Assembly (NCBI GenBank): GCA_965215545.1
Contig: OZ244066.1
Span: forward strand, 2,418,001 to 2,482,000
Direction of reading: 5' to 3'
DNA length: 64,000 nucleotides
Origin: MPNP01 sp965215545
Lineage (GTDB): Bacteria > Pseudomonadota > Alphaproteobacteria > Rhodobacterales > Rhodobacteraceae
Below are positions 27,203-35,831 of the stretch, in pieces. Position 1 is the stretch's first letter, and every line of letters starts with the position of its first letter. The notes under the pieces were generated by a model. That model was not told the DNA's origin. It saw nothing but the letters and a program-made list of their open reading frames with translations, and searched no databases. The position numbers and the translations under genes were made by a program.

Positions 27203-28312
27203 TCACTTGTACATGATCTGTCCGTTCGAGGGACCCCAGAAATCCGTCCAGTCATAGGTCGGAACGTTGTCCAGATAGTTCGTCTTGAACGCCCGGGCGT
27301 CATCCGGTGTCACGAAGATCGTGGGACCATAGAACTCCCGGTGCTCCGGCGGTTCTTCCGAGGGTTTGAAGTGGCCGACGGCGGCGTGGTAGGCCAGCGA
27401 GGCCGTGATGCCCCCACCCCAATGCGGGTTGGTGAAGACAGTGGCCAGAATCTTGCCTTCCGCGACGAGGTCGACCGCCTGCGGATTGCCGTCATAGGTC
27501 ACGATCGGGACATCCATGCCCTCGGCGCGGAGGGCCTCAAGGACACCGTAACCGATGGTGTCGTTGGCACAGTGCACACCGGTGATCTCATCACCATAGC
27601 GGGTGATGAAGCCCTGCATGACCTGGTTGGCCTTCTGCGTATCCCAGTCGGCTGGCTGGGCATCAAGCAGTTCAACATCCGGATAGTCCTCGAGGGCATT
27701 CCTCAGGCCCTGCAGGCGCTCAATGGCGGGATTGTTGGAGGCGATACCACCGAGATGGACAACGCCACCCTTGCCCCCCATGGCCTCGAGCAGGATGCGG
27801 GCCGTCTGCTCGGCCGGACCCTCATCGGACCAGCTCATGTGGCTGACATAATTGTCACCGAAATCCCATGGATGGAGATCATCGGTCTTGTTCCAGAGCG
27901 TTGATACATAGGCACCCGCCTCCACACAGGCTTCCACAACCGGTCGGGCGTTGGGAGCATCGTTGGTGTCAATGGCCAGGGCCAGTTCGCCGCCGGTCTT
28001 GGCCAGCAGGGCCTTGACGTCAGCCAGCGACTTTTCCGAGGACCCCTCATTGATCAGATGGGTCAGGGAGTCCCTGGACTTGCCCAGGCTTGCCACGAAC
28101 GCTTCACCGCCGGACACGATTTCATTCCAGTATGGATTCGTACGGTTGCGGTAACTCCAGGCGATGGTCGGATCACTGTAGGTGGCCGCCATGGTGGGCG
28201 AGGGACCGAACATGCGCAACGCGGCCGCTCCCGAAATCCCACAGGCCCCGGCGAGCAGGAAATTCCGCCGTGAGACCGTCTCTGCCTCGATGAACTTCTT
28301 GATAAATGACAT
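27203..28312 (-). CDS. Sugar ABC transporter substrate-binding protein, RbsB-type
   Basis: A 369-residue periplasmic protein. The ATG at 28312 is preceded by GGGGAG at good spacing. The N-terminus carries a twin-arginine-like signal (VSRRNFLLAGACGISGAAAL). The body reads as a periplasmic-binding-protein fold for sugars (AIDTNDAPNARPVVEACVEA, HCANDTIGYGVLEALRAEGM, VTYDGNPQAVDLVAEGKI). It is the first gene of the operon, with a near-perfect palindrome about 60-80 bases upstream. Ligand unknown. Confidence 0.88.
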   Translation of the reverse strand: MSFIKKFIEAETVSRRNFLLAGACGISGAAALRMFGPSPTMAATYSDPTIAWSYRNRTNPYWNEIVSGGEAFVASLGKSRDSLTHLINEGSSEKSLADVKALLAKTGGELALAIDTNDAPNARPVVEACVEAGAYVSTLWNKTDDLHPWDFGDNYVSHMSWSDEGPAEQTARILLEAMGGKGGVVHLGGIASNNPAIERLQGLRNALEDYPDVELLDAQPADWDTQKANQVMQGFITRYGDEITGVHCANDTIGYGVLEALRAEGMDVPIVTYDGNPQAVDLVAEGKILATVFTNPHWGGGITASLAYHAAVGHFKPSEEPPEHREFYGPTIFVTPDDARAFKTNYLDNVPTYDWTDFWGPSNGQIMYK

Positions 28313-28338
28313 GCATGTCTCCCCATGTTGCAGTTGCA

Positions 28339-28367
28339 TTCCCGGCGCCGGGATCCGGTGCCGGGAA
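28339..28367. repeat. Inverted repeat in the leader of the RbsB-type operon
   Basis: TTCCCGGCGCCGG (28339-28351) and CCGGTGCCGGGAA (28355-28367) pair with one mismatch around a GAT loop. It lies between the operator palindrome and the binding-protein start, so the transcript would begin with a strong hairpin. It may control translation or be a second regulator site. Confidence 0.4.
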
Positions 28368-28371
28368 ATAA

Positions 28372-28391
28372 GTATCTAACCGGTTACATAC
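28372..28391. promoter_or_regulatory. Near-perfect 20-base palindrome, probable TetR operator
   Basis: GTATCTAACCGGTTACATAC is a palindrome with a single mismatched pair, placed between the divergent RbsB-type gene and the tetR gene. On the minus strand a TTGACA (28404-28409) lies 12 bases from its edge, so the palindrome covers the expected -10 region of the importer promoter. This is the classic geometry for autoregulation by the adjacent TetR protein. Site seen; regulator assignment inferred. Confidence 0.6.
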
Positions 28392-28498
28392 AAAACTGCT
28401 TGTTGTCAAGTGATCATGCAGGCTATAGGCGGGATCTGCAGGAGAGCACCACCGTGTCGGTGCCGCGGCAGGGCCGCTTGGGAAAAGGCAGTGGGGCA

Positions 28499-29146
28499 AT
28501 GCAGTCATCGACCAGGCGGACCCGCAACGCGAAAGCCACGCGGGCACGGATTCTCAAGGCTGCCAAACATGAGTTCGCCCGGCTTGGACTCGCCGGGGCC
28601 CGCATTGACGAGATCGCCAATCGGGCCGATGTCAACAAGCGCATGATCTATCACTATTTCGCCAGCAAGGAGAACCTCTTCCGGACCGTTCTCGAGGAAG
28701 CCTATCTCGATATCCGCACCGCTGAACAGGGTTTGAATCTCGAAACGCTGACACCCCAGGAAGCCATGGCAACGCTCGTGCGTTTCACATGGACCTATTA
28801 TCTCGACAACCCCGAATTCATCCGGCTGGTCAACAGCGCCAATCTCCACCGGGCCCGCCATCTCGAGGGGTCCGAACCCCTGCGCCAGGCCAGCCGCCAG
28901 TTTGTCGACATGGTTCGGTCAATTCTTGACCGCGGTGTCGCCGACGGGACATTCAGGCCCGGCATCGATCCCGTCCAGCTCAACATCACCATCGCCGCCA
29001 TCGGCTATTACTATCTCACCAACCGCTATTCCGGTGCCATCCTGTTCGAGCGGGACTTCATGACCCCCGAAGCCCTCGAGGATCGTCTCACCTTCAATCT
29101 CGACACCATCATGAACATGGTGCTGGCACCTCCAGCCAAGCCGTGA
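28499..29146 (+). CDS. TetR family transcriptional regulator
   Basis: A 215-residue repressor from the ATG at 28499. Residues about 12-60 form the TetR helix-turn-helix (RARILKAAKHEFARLGLAGA, IDEIANRADVNKRMIYHYFASKENLF). The C-terminal part resembles the PsrA/CprB-like ligand domain of sugar or amine regulators (NPEFIRLVNSANLHRARHL). It is divergent from the importer operon and separated by a palindrome, so it most likely represses that operon. Its ligand is probably the imported compound or an oxidised product. Confidence 0.88.
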   Translation: MQSSTRRTRNAKATRARILKAAKHEFARLGLAGARIDEIANRADVNKRMIYHYFASKENLFRTVLEEAYLDIRTAEQGLNLETLTPQEAMATLVRFTWTYYLDNPEFIRLVNSANLHRARHLEGSEPLRQASRQFVDMVRSILDRGVADGTFRPGIDPVQLNITIAAIGYYYLTNRYSGAILFERDFMTPEALEDRLTFNLDTIMNMVLAPPAKP

Positions 29147-29339
29147 CCGGCCCTGCTCCAGCCCCCAGTGTCGACGTCATTGACTGGCCCCATGACACCT
29201 CGAGCGATCAATGGCTCCGGTCGTTGATCGTCCCCCATTCGGCGATGGCCCCCGATAGTCGATTGTTCCCGACTGGCATTCCCGGTAATCGGAGATGTGA
29301 CGCATCTGTGCCATGACAGGAGGGCGTGCAGCATGACCA

Positions 29340-30500
29340 GTGGAACAGCAAACAGAGCCTGAGAGCGGACCTGTGCCTGCCCCGCCGATTCCCGCCGATC
29401 TTGCCGCCACCGAGACGCGGACCCTGCTGGCGCAGGCCTGCGCCAGGCGCGATCGCCACTGGGGCCGGACAGTCACCTATTCACGCAAGGTCTTTGTTCC
29501 CCTGACCAATCTCTGCCGGGATCGCTGTGGCTATTGCACCTTTGCCCGTCCGCCCGCCGATCCGACGGCCGGGATCCTGACGCCCGATGCGGTGCTGGCC
29601 CTGGCCCGCCGGGGCGAGGCCAGTGGTTGCAAGGAATTGCTCTTCAGCCTCGGTGAGAAACCGGAACGGCGCTACGCGGCGGTGCGGACCCGCCTCGCAG
29701 CACTCGGCTATCGCCGCATGACCGAGTATCTCGCAGCCATGTGCGCTCTGGTCCTGGCGGAAACCTCCCTCCTGCCGCATGTCAATGCCGGCACTCTGGA
29801 TGCAGATGACATCAGCATGCTGCGCCCCGTCTCGGCCTCGATGGGCATGATGCTGGAGTCGGTCAGCCGGCGCCTGACCCGGCCCGGAGGTGCCCACCAT
29901 GCCTGCCCGGACAAGGTGCCCATCCAGCGCCTGCGGACCGTTGAGCGCGCCGGGGCCGCAGCAGTGCCGTTTACAACCGGTCTCCTGGTCGGCATCGGCG
30001 AGACCTGGCAGGAACGGATCGACACGCTGGTGGCCATCCAGACCCTGCACAGGCGTTATGGACACATCCAGGAAGTGATCATCCAGAACTTCCAGCGCAA
30101 GCCGGACATCCCGATGGCCGACCACCCCGAGCCGGATCTTGCCGCGATGCTGCGGACCCTCGCCATGGCCCGGCTGATCCTGGATCCCGAGATCAGCATC
30201 CAGGCGCCACCCAATCTCGAGACGCGCCACATGGCCTATCTGGCCGCCGGACTCAATGACTGGGGCGGGATCAGCCCCGTCACCCGGGACCATATCAATC
30301 CCCAGCATGACTGGCCGGCCATCCAGACCCTGGCCGCCCGGTGCCGCTCGGTCGGCCATGAGCTGCGGGAACGCCTGACGGTCTATCCCCGTTACCTGAT
30401 GGATGCCGACCGCTTTCTCGCGCCCGAAATCCGGGACCGGGCCCTTGCCATGATGGACAGCGATGGGTTGGCCCGCGAACAGCGTCTGGATGCGGCATGA
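29340..30500 (+). CDS. cofG: 7,8-didemethyl-8-hydroxy-5-deazariboflavin synthase subunit CofG
   Basis: A 386-residue radical-SAM enzyme of F420 biosynthesis. With CofH it forms the deazaflavin chromophore Fo from a tyrosine adduct of 5-amino-6-ribitylaminouracil. The SAM cluster motif is CRDRCGYC at about residues 58-65, followed by TFARPP; GCKELLFSLGEKPERRY and VQEVIIQNF-like HIQEVIIQNFQRKPDIPM are family signatures. The start is a GTG at 29340, just after an in-frame TGA; an AGGAGGG lies 15 bases upstream. It overlaps cofH by 4 bases. Here it is a separate gene, not fused as in actinobacterial FbiC. Confidence 0.93.
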   Translation: MEQQTEPESGPVPAPPIPADLAATETRTLLAQACARRDRHWGRTVTYSRKVFVPLTNLCRDRCGYCTFARPPADPTAGILTPDAVLALARRGEASGCKELLFSLGEKPERRYAAVRTRLAALGYRRMTEYLAAMCALVLAETSLLPHVNAGTLDADDISMLRPVSASMGMMLESVSRRLTRPGGAHHACPDKVPIQRLRTVERAGAAAVPFTTGLLVGIGETWQERIDTLVAIQTLHRRYGHIQEVIIQNFQRKPDIPMADHPEPDLAAMLRTLAMARLILDPEISIQAPPNLETRHMAYLAAGLNDWGGISPVTRDHINPQHDWPAIQTLAARCRSVGHELRERLTVYPRYLMDADRFLAPEIRDRALAMMDSDGLAREQRLDAA

Positions 30501-31753
30501 GTCCGATGGTCACCACCGGTGTCCCGGTCGGCCTCGGGGCCGATGCCGTACTCGATGCAACGTCGCCAGTCCGGACCATTCTCCAGCGGGCCCTTGATGG
30601 GGCCTTCGTCAGCGAAGCGGATGGGGTCCGGCTCTTCCGGACGCGGGGCGACGACAAGCGGGCGGTCCTTGCGGCTGCCGACATCCTGCGGCAGCGGGTG
30701 CATGGCGAGCAGGTGTCCTTTGTCGTCAATCGCAATATCAACTTTACCAATATCTGCTACATGGGGTGCCGGTTCTGTGGCTTTGCCAGGCGTCGCGAGG
30801 ATGCCGATGCCGAGTGGCTGCCGCTTGACCGCATCGTGGCACGTGCCGAGGAGGCGTGGGCCCGCGGGGCCACGGAAGTCTGTCTGCAGGGTGGCCTGCA
30901 TCCGGACATGCCGGGGACGGTGTATCGGGACATCATCTGTGCCCTCAAGGCCGCCTTGCCCGATCTTCACATCCATGCATTCTCGCCCTTCGAGATCTGG
31001 TACGGTTCCCACAAGCGGCGCATGTCCTATCGGGATTTCCTGGCCGACCTGCAGGCCTGTGGGCTGGGTTCGATGCCCGGCACGGCTGCCGAGATCCTCG
31101 ATCGTGATGTCCGGCGGCAGTTGACCCGCAACAAACTGTCGGCAACCCAGTGGATCACGATCATTCGCACGGCCCACAGTCTGGGGATTCCCACCTCGGC
31201 CACGATCATGTACGGACATGTCGATGCCCCCGAGCACTGGGCCGCGCATCTGGCCCTGTTGCGCACAATCCAGGCCGAGACGGGCATGTTCACCGAACTG
31301 GTTCCCCTGAGTTTCGTGCATGCCGACTCACCGCTCTATCGAGACAACCCCACCGGTGTGCGGCCCGGCCCCACGGTCGATGAGGTCGATCTCATGCATG
31401 CCGTCGGTCGGATCATGCTCCATGGCACCATCGACAATATCCAGGTCAGCTGGACCAAACTCGGGGCCGACCGGGCCTGCAGGATGCTGGCCCATGGGGT
31501 CAATGACCTGGGCGGGACTCTGATGAACGAAAGCATCTCGCGGGCCGCCGGGTCCCGGCACGGCCAGGAGATCACGGCCCGGGAATTCTGTCATCTGATC
31601 CGCTCGGTGGGCCGGATCCCGGTCCAGAGAAACACGGTCTACGGGATCATCGATGTCTATGATGGGCATGATCCCGAGGCGCTCGCGCCGCTGGTGACTC
31701 GCGAGGCCCATGACCCGCTGGCCTTCCTTGCCATGCCAGCGATGCCGGCGTGA
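30497..31753 (+). CDS. cofH: 5-amino-6-(D-ribitylamino)uracil--L-tyrosine 4-hydroxyphenyl transferase CofH
   Basis: A 418-residue radical-SAM partner of CofG. The cluster motif is CYMGCRFCGF at about residues 88-97, preceded by VNRNINFTNI, and followed by EVCLQGGLHPDMPG and HAFSPFEIWYG, all typical of CofH. It joins tyrosine to the ribitylaminouracil. The ATG overlaps the cofG stop (ATGA). Its end overlaps the cofD start by 4 bases. Confidence 0.94.
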   Translation: MSPMVTTGVPVGLGADAVLDATSPVRTILQRALDGAFVSEADGVRLFRTRGDDKRAVLAAADILRQRVHGEQVSFVVNRNINFTNICYMGCRFCGFARRREDADAEWLPLDRIVARAEEAWARGATEVCLQGGLHPDMPGTVYRDIICALKAALPDLHIHAFSPFEIWYGSHKRRMSYRDFLADLQACGLGSMPGTAAEILDRDVRRQLTRNKLSATQWITIIRTAHSLGIPTSATIMYGHVDAPEHWAAHLALLRTIQAETGMFTELVPLSFVHADSPLYRDNPTGVRPGPTVDEVDLMHAVGRIMLHGTIDNIQVSWTKLGADRACRMLAHGVNDLGGTLMNESISRAAGSRHGQEITAREFCHLIRSVGRIPVQRNTVYGIIDVYDGHDPEALAPLVTREAHDPLAFLAMPAMPA

Positions 31754-32703
31754 CGGACGAACGGATCCGGGTGACGCTGCTGGCCGGTGGGGTCGGTGGT
31801 GCCAAACTGGCCGAGGGGTTTGCCGCTCTTGAGACGGTGGCCCTGACGGTCATCGGGAATGTCGCGGATGATGACAGGTTCCACGGACTCTGGGTGGCCC
31901 CTGATATCGACACGATGCTCTACACGCTCGGTGATCGCATCAATCGTTCGCAGGGTTGGGGTGTTGCCAATGACAGTGGTCAGGCCCTTGCGGTCCTGCA
32001 TGAGCTCGGGGCCCCGACCTGGATGTTCCTTGGTGATCGGGATCTTGGCCTGCACATCTATCGTACCGACCGTCTTCGCCGGGGGGACAGGCCCACGCAC
32101 ATCGTCCGGGACATTGCCGCGCAGTTTGGCATCTCGACCCGGATTCTCCTGCCCACGGATGATCGCGTCCAGACCCGTGTGCGGACTGCCGGGGGCTGGC
32201 TGACCTTCCAGGAGTATTTTGTGCGCGAGCGGTGCCGCCCCCGGGTCGAGGCGTTGCACTATCACGGCATCACAGAGTCCCGGCCGACACCAGAGGCACT
32301 CGCGGCTCTCGAGACCGCAGCTCTCATCGTGATTGCCCCCTCGAATCCGTTGGTCAGCATCGCCCCGATTCTGGAGATTCCCGGCCTTGCCGATGCCATC
32401 CGTGCTGCCGCGGCCCCGGTGGTGGCTGTGGCGCCGCTGATCGCCGGAAACGCCGTCAAGGGCCCGGCCCGCGACATGATGGAAGCCCTGGCCCTGCGCC
32501 CCGATGCCGCCGGGATTGCCGCTTTCTATGCCGACCTGGCTGACACGCTGGTCATCGATACAGTCGATGCCGACCTGGCCGCGGCGATCCGTATCGAGGG
32601 GCTGCGCCCCATATGCCGGGACATCCTCATGCCGGATCTGGCCAGCAAGCGGCGCATGGCCACCGAGATCCTGGAACTCCTTGCGGGCCCACCGATCCCA
32701 TGA
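31750..32703 (+). CDS. cofD: 2-phospho-L-lactate transferase CofD
   Basis: A 317-residue enzyme that transfers the phospho-acid moiety from the GDP-activated donor to Fo, making F420-0 or its dehydro form. The N-terminus VTLLAGGVGGAKLAEGF and the WVAPDIDTMLYTLGD, NDSGQALAVL and IAPSNPLVSIAPIL segments match the family. It starts with GTG, overlapping cofH by 4 bases, and its stop overlaps the cofC start. Length is normal. Confidence 0.94.
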   Translation: MTDERIRVTLLAGGVGGAKLAEGFAALETVALTVIGNVADDDRFHGLWVAPDIDTMLYTLGDRINRSQGWGVANDSGQALAVLHELGAPTWMFLGDRDLGLHIYRTDRLRRGDRPTHIVRDIAAQFGISTRILLPTDDRVQTRVRTAGGWLTFQEYFVRERCRPRVEALHYHGITESRPTPEALAALETAALIVIAPSNPLVSIAPILEIPGLADAIRAAAAPVVAVAPLIAGNAVKGPARDMMEALALRPDAAGIAAFYADLADTLVIDTVDADLAAAIRIEGLRPICRDILMPDLASKRRMATEILELLAGPPIP

Positions 32704-33317
32704 CGACCCTGATTGTCGTGCCGATGAAGGACCCGGTCCGGTCCAAAACGCGTCTGGCAACCGTCCTTGCCCCCCGGGAACGAGCAGATCTGGCCCGCTG
32801 CCTGTTCCGCCGCACACTCACTGTCCTGCAAGCCGCCCAGGAGATGAGAGCGTTCGATCTGGCCGTCGTGACAGCCAGTGCAGAGGTCAGTGCCCTTGCC
32901 CGCGAGACCGGCATCCAGGTGCTGGCGGAACAGCCCGGCGGAACGCTGAATGCCGCCCTCGAGCAGGCCGCCCGCTGGGCCATGGAGCATGGCTATCAGA
33001 GGCTGGGCGTGATCCCGGCTGATCTGGCCGCCCCGGATCCCGGGGATGTGGTCCGCCTGCTGGCGGTCACGGCCCCGGTGGTCGTGTGCCCATCGCTCTA
33101 TGGGGGCACCAATGCCCTGCTGGTGACGCCGCCCGGCATCATCCCGTTCCGTTACGGCCCGGCATCGGCCCGGCACCATATCGAAACGGCAGCGGCATCA
33201 GGTGCGGCAGCCGAAACCCTCGCGCTGGAGAGTTTCCGACTGGACGTGGACACATCGGAGTGTCTGACCCAGGCTCTCAGGAGCGCATGCCTGCTTGAGA
33301 GCGGGGCGGCACCGTGA
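32700..33317 (+). CDS. cofC: 2-phospho-L-lactate guanylyltransferase CofC
   Basis: A 205-residue nucleotidyltransferase that makes the GDP-activated donor for CofD. The ATG at 32700 overlaps the cofD stop (ATGA). Family features are LIVVPMKDPVRSKTRLATVL at the N-terminus, LNAALEQAARWA, VIPADLAAPDPGDV and the end segment RYGPASARHHIETA. The real phospho-acid (2-phospholactate, PEP or 3-phosphoglycerate) cannot be told from sequence by eye. Confidence 0.92.
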   Translation: MTTLIVVPMKDPVRSKTRLATVLAPRERADLARCLFRRTLTVLQAAQEMRAFDLAVVTASAEVSALARETGIQVLAEQPGGTLNAALEQAARWAMEHGYQRLGVIPADLAAPDPGDVVRLLAVTAPVVVCPSLYGGTNALLVTPPGIIPFRYGPASARHHIETAAASGAAAETLALESFRLDVDTSECLTQALRSACLLESGAAP

Positions 33318-34087
33318 GGGCGGGGGTCGAGATCATCGCCATTCCGGGTGTCCCGGAGATCGCCCCGGGTGATGTTCTGGCCGACTGTCTCGGCGATGCC
33401 CTCACCGCCGCGGGCGGGGTCAGGGCGGGGGATATCCTGGCCATTGCCCACAAGGTGGTGTCCAAGGCCGAAGGCTGTCTGGTTGATCTGGCCACAGTGA
33501 CCCCGTCAGCCAGGGCCCGGCATCTGGCCACCGAGCTTGGCAAGAATGCAGCCAAGGTGGAGGTGATCCTGCGCGAGAGCGTCCGCGTCGTGCGAGCCTT
33601 CCGGCATGAAGGTCAGAATGAGGGGACACTGATCTGCCAACACCGGCTGGGTTTTATCTCGGCCAATGCCGCGGTTGATGAATCGAATACCGCGTCGCCC
33701 AACACCGTGCTAACATTGCCTGCAGACCCCGATGCCAGTATGCAGCGACTGGGTCAGGCACTCGAGGCACGGTTCGGGACCCGTCTGGGCCTGGTCATGA
33801 CCGACACGTTCGGCCGTCCCTGGCGGCGCGGACAGGTGAATGTGGCCATCGGTCTCCACCGGATCCCGGCAACCCGCTCGGAGGCGGGAACCCGGGATGC
33901 CTGGGGCCGGTTGCTGAAGGTCACGGAGCCAGCGCTGGCTGACGAGATTGCAGCGGCGACGGGACTGGTGGTTCGCAAGGCGGGCCGCACCCCCCTGGTT
34001 CTCGTGCGGGGGCTGGACTGGGCCCCGGTCGCAACGGTTCGGGCCCGGGATCTGGTGCGGGCCCAAGAGGAGGATGTATTTCGATGA
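33314..34087 (+). CDS. cofE: Coenzyme F420-0:L-glutamate ligase CofE
   Basis: A 257-residue ligase that adds glutamate residues to F420-0 using GTP. Characteristic parts are ILAIAHKVVSKAEGCLVDLA, GFISANAAVDESN and LVMTDTFGRPWRRGQVNVAI. It starts with GTG overlapping cofC. It is the short form without the C-terminal nitroreductase-like domain of mycobacterial FbiB, which in those bacteria reduces dehydro-F420-0. Overlaps the reductase gene by 4 bases. Confidence 0.94.
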   Translation: MRAGVEIIAIPGVPEIAPGDVLADCLGDALTAAGGVRAGDILAIAHKVVSKAEGCLVDLATVTPSARARHLATELGKNAAKVEVILRESVRVVRAFRHEGQNEGTLICQHRLGFISANAAVDESNTASPNTVLTLPADPDASMQRLGQALEARFGTRLGLVMTDTFGRPWRRGQVNVAIGLHRIPATRSEAGTRDAWGRLLKVTEPALADEIAAATGLVVRKAGRTPLVLVRGLDWAPVATVRARDLVRAQEEDVFR

Positions 34088-34770
34088 CACTGGCCATCAT
34101 TGGCGGGACGGGGCATCAGGGGCAGGGCCTGGCCCTGCGCTTTGCCCGGGCGGGTCTCCCGATTGTTCTCGGCTCGCGATCAGCAGAGCGGGCCTGCGAG
34201 ATCGCCGCGCGTCTGCAGTCGCGCCTGCCTGCCGGCAGTGCCGCCATCACGGGCACCGACAATGCCGCTGCCATCGCCGCCGCCGACGAGATGGTGATTG
34301 TCGCGGTCCCCTGGTCCGGGCACAATGAGACCCTGGCCGCCTTGCGGGACTCGCTTGCCGGCAAGATCGTGATTGATATCGTTGTGCCGTTGAAGTCCGG
34401 GGATCCCAAGAAGGTGACCATGCCGCCGGAAGGGTCGGCCACCGAGGCTGCCCAGGCGATCCTGGGGCCCGAAATCCCGGTGGTGGGAACGCTGCACAAC
34501 GTCTCGGCCGTGACCCTCAATGCGCTGGATCAGCCCATCAATTGCGACATACTCGTCTGTGGAAATGGTCTTGAACCCCGCCAGAAGGTCATGACACTCG
34601 TCGAGCGCCTGGGGGTGGTGGCCTACAACGCCGGCGATGCCGAGGCGGCCCGGTGTCTTGAAGCCATCACGCCCATCCTGATTCGCATCAATATCTCCAA
34701 ATCCGTTCCTTTCAGCCATGCCGGTATCCGCATCTGGCCACCGGATCACCCCCGACAGCAAGGAGAATGA
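34084..34770 (+). CDS. NADPH-dependent F420 reductase
   Basis: A 228-residue Rossmann protein of the Fno/NpdG family that exchanges hydride between NADPH and F420. The N-terminal dinucleotide motif is LAIIGGTGHQGQGLALRFAR, with IVLGSRSAERA next, as in archaeal Fno. ITPILIRINIS near the C-terminus is also family-like. It overlaps cofE by 4 bases, so reduction of the cofactor is coupled to its synthesis. It would supply F420H2 to the next enzyme. Confidence 0.9.
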   Translation: MTLAIIGGTGHQGQGLALRFARAGLPIVLGSRSAERACEIAARLQSRLPAGSAAITGTDNAAAIAAADEMVIVAVPWSGHNETLAALRDSLAGKIVIDIVVPLKSGDPKKVTMPPEGSATEAAQAILGPEIPVVGTLHNVSAVTLNALDQPINCDILVCGNGLEPRQKVMTLVERLGVVAYNAGDAEAARCLEAITPILIRINISKSVPFSHAGIRIWPPDHPRQQGE

Positions 34771-34772
34771 CC

Positions 34773-35774
34773 ATGGAATTTGGCATCACATTCAAGGGAT
34801 TTGTCGAACCCGACCGGGCCCGCACCCTCGTGGGGCAGGCCGAAGCTGCTGGCTTCAGACACTGCTGGTTCTATGACAGCCACATTCTCTGGCGTGAAAG
34901 TTTCCCGGCCATGGCGATGTGCATGGAGCACACCAGGACCATGCGTTTCGGACCCTGCGTGACCAACCCCAACACCCGTGAATGGTCAGCTGCTGCCTCC
35001 CTCTTTGGCTCGCTGGCTCACCAGTCCGGTGGACGCTTCGACATCGGTGTCGGCCGGGGGGACAGCGCCGTCCGGGTGATGGGCCGCAAACCCTCGACCC
35101 TGGCGCGGTTGGATGCGTTCATCGATGTCGTCAAGGCACTTGTGCGGGGTGAGGAGCAGCAGTACGGTGATGTCCCGAATCCGATCCAGTTCCCCTGGGC
35201 CACCGGGTACGAGCTGCCCGTCTGGGTTGCCGCCTATGGACCCAAGGCCCTCGATTCAGCGGGCCGCAAGGGTGATGGGCTGATCCTGCAGATTGCCGAA
35301 CCGGCCATCTGCAAATGGCTGGCCAGTCAGGCCATCCAGGCCGGGGAGAGGATCGGGCGCGACATGTCCGGCTATCGGATCATGGCGGCGGCTCCCGCCT
35401 ATTTCGGCACCATGGCGACCTGTCGGGAGGCCACGCGCTGGTTCCCCGCCATGGTCGGCAACCACGTGGCCGACATCGTCGAAAAATACGGGACGGATCG
35501 GGATGATATCCCACCGGCTCTCACGGCCTATATCAAGGACCGCAAGGGGTATGACTATTCCAAGCACGGCCAGTCCGACAATCCCTATCTCGACTTCATC
35601 ACCGATGCGATCATCGAGGCGTTTGCCGTGCTCGGCACCCCCGACGATCATATCGCCAAGCTGCGGACCCTGGCCGCGGCAGGAATCACCCAGTTCAACA
35701 TCTACCTCGACAATGGCGACGAGGAGAACATCATCGCTGAATATGGACGCACCGTCATCCCGGCCCTCAGCTAG
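34773..35774 (+). CDS. LLM class F420-dependent oxidoreductase, CPS_4043-like
   Basis: A 333-residue luciferase-like monooxygenase-fold protein. The start is placed at 34773 because AAGGAG is 7 bases upstream; an ATG at 34767 overlaps the previous stop. Segments MEFGITFKGFVEPDRARTL, FYDSHILWRESFPAMAMC, GRFDIGVGRGDSAVRVMG and VWVAAYGPKALDSAGRKGDG match the CPS_4043 group of F420-type oxidoreductases. Being the last gene of the F420 operon, it is a natural user of the cofactor. Substrate unknown. Confidence 0.85.
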   Translation: MEFGITFKGFVEPDRARTLVGQAEAAGFRHCWFYDSHILWRESFPAMAMCMEHTRTMRFGPCVTNPNTREWSAAASLFGSLAHQSGGRFDIGVGRGDSAVRVMGRKPSTLARLDAFIDVVKALVRGEEQQYGDVPNPIQFPWATGYELPVWVAAYGPKALDSAGRKGDGLILQIAEPAICKWLASQAIQAGERIGRDMSGYRIMAAAPAYFGTMATCREATRWFPAMVGNHVADIVEKYGTDRDDIPPALTAYIKDRKGYDYSKHGQSDNPYLDFITDAIIEAFAVLGTPDDHIAKLRTLAAAGITQFNIYLDNGDEENIIAEYGRTVIPALS

Positions 35775-35831
35775 GGGCCGGGCCCCTGTGTCGGCACCCC
35801 GGCCGTCGGTCGGGGCGGTGGACTCCTGCAT

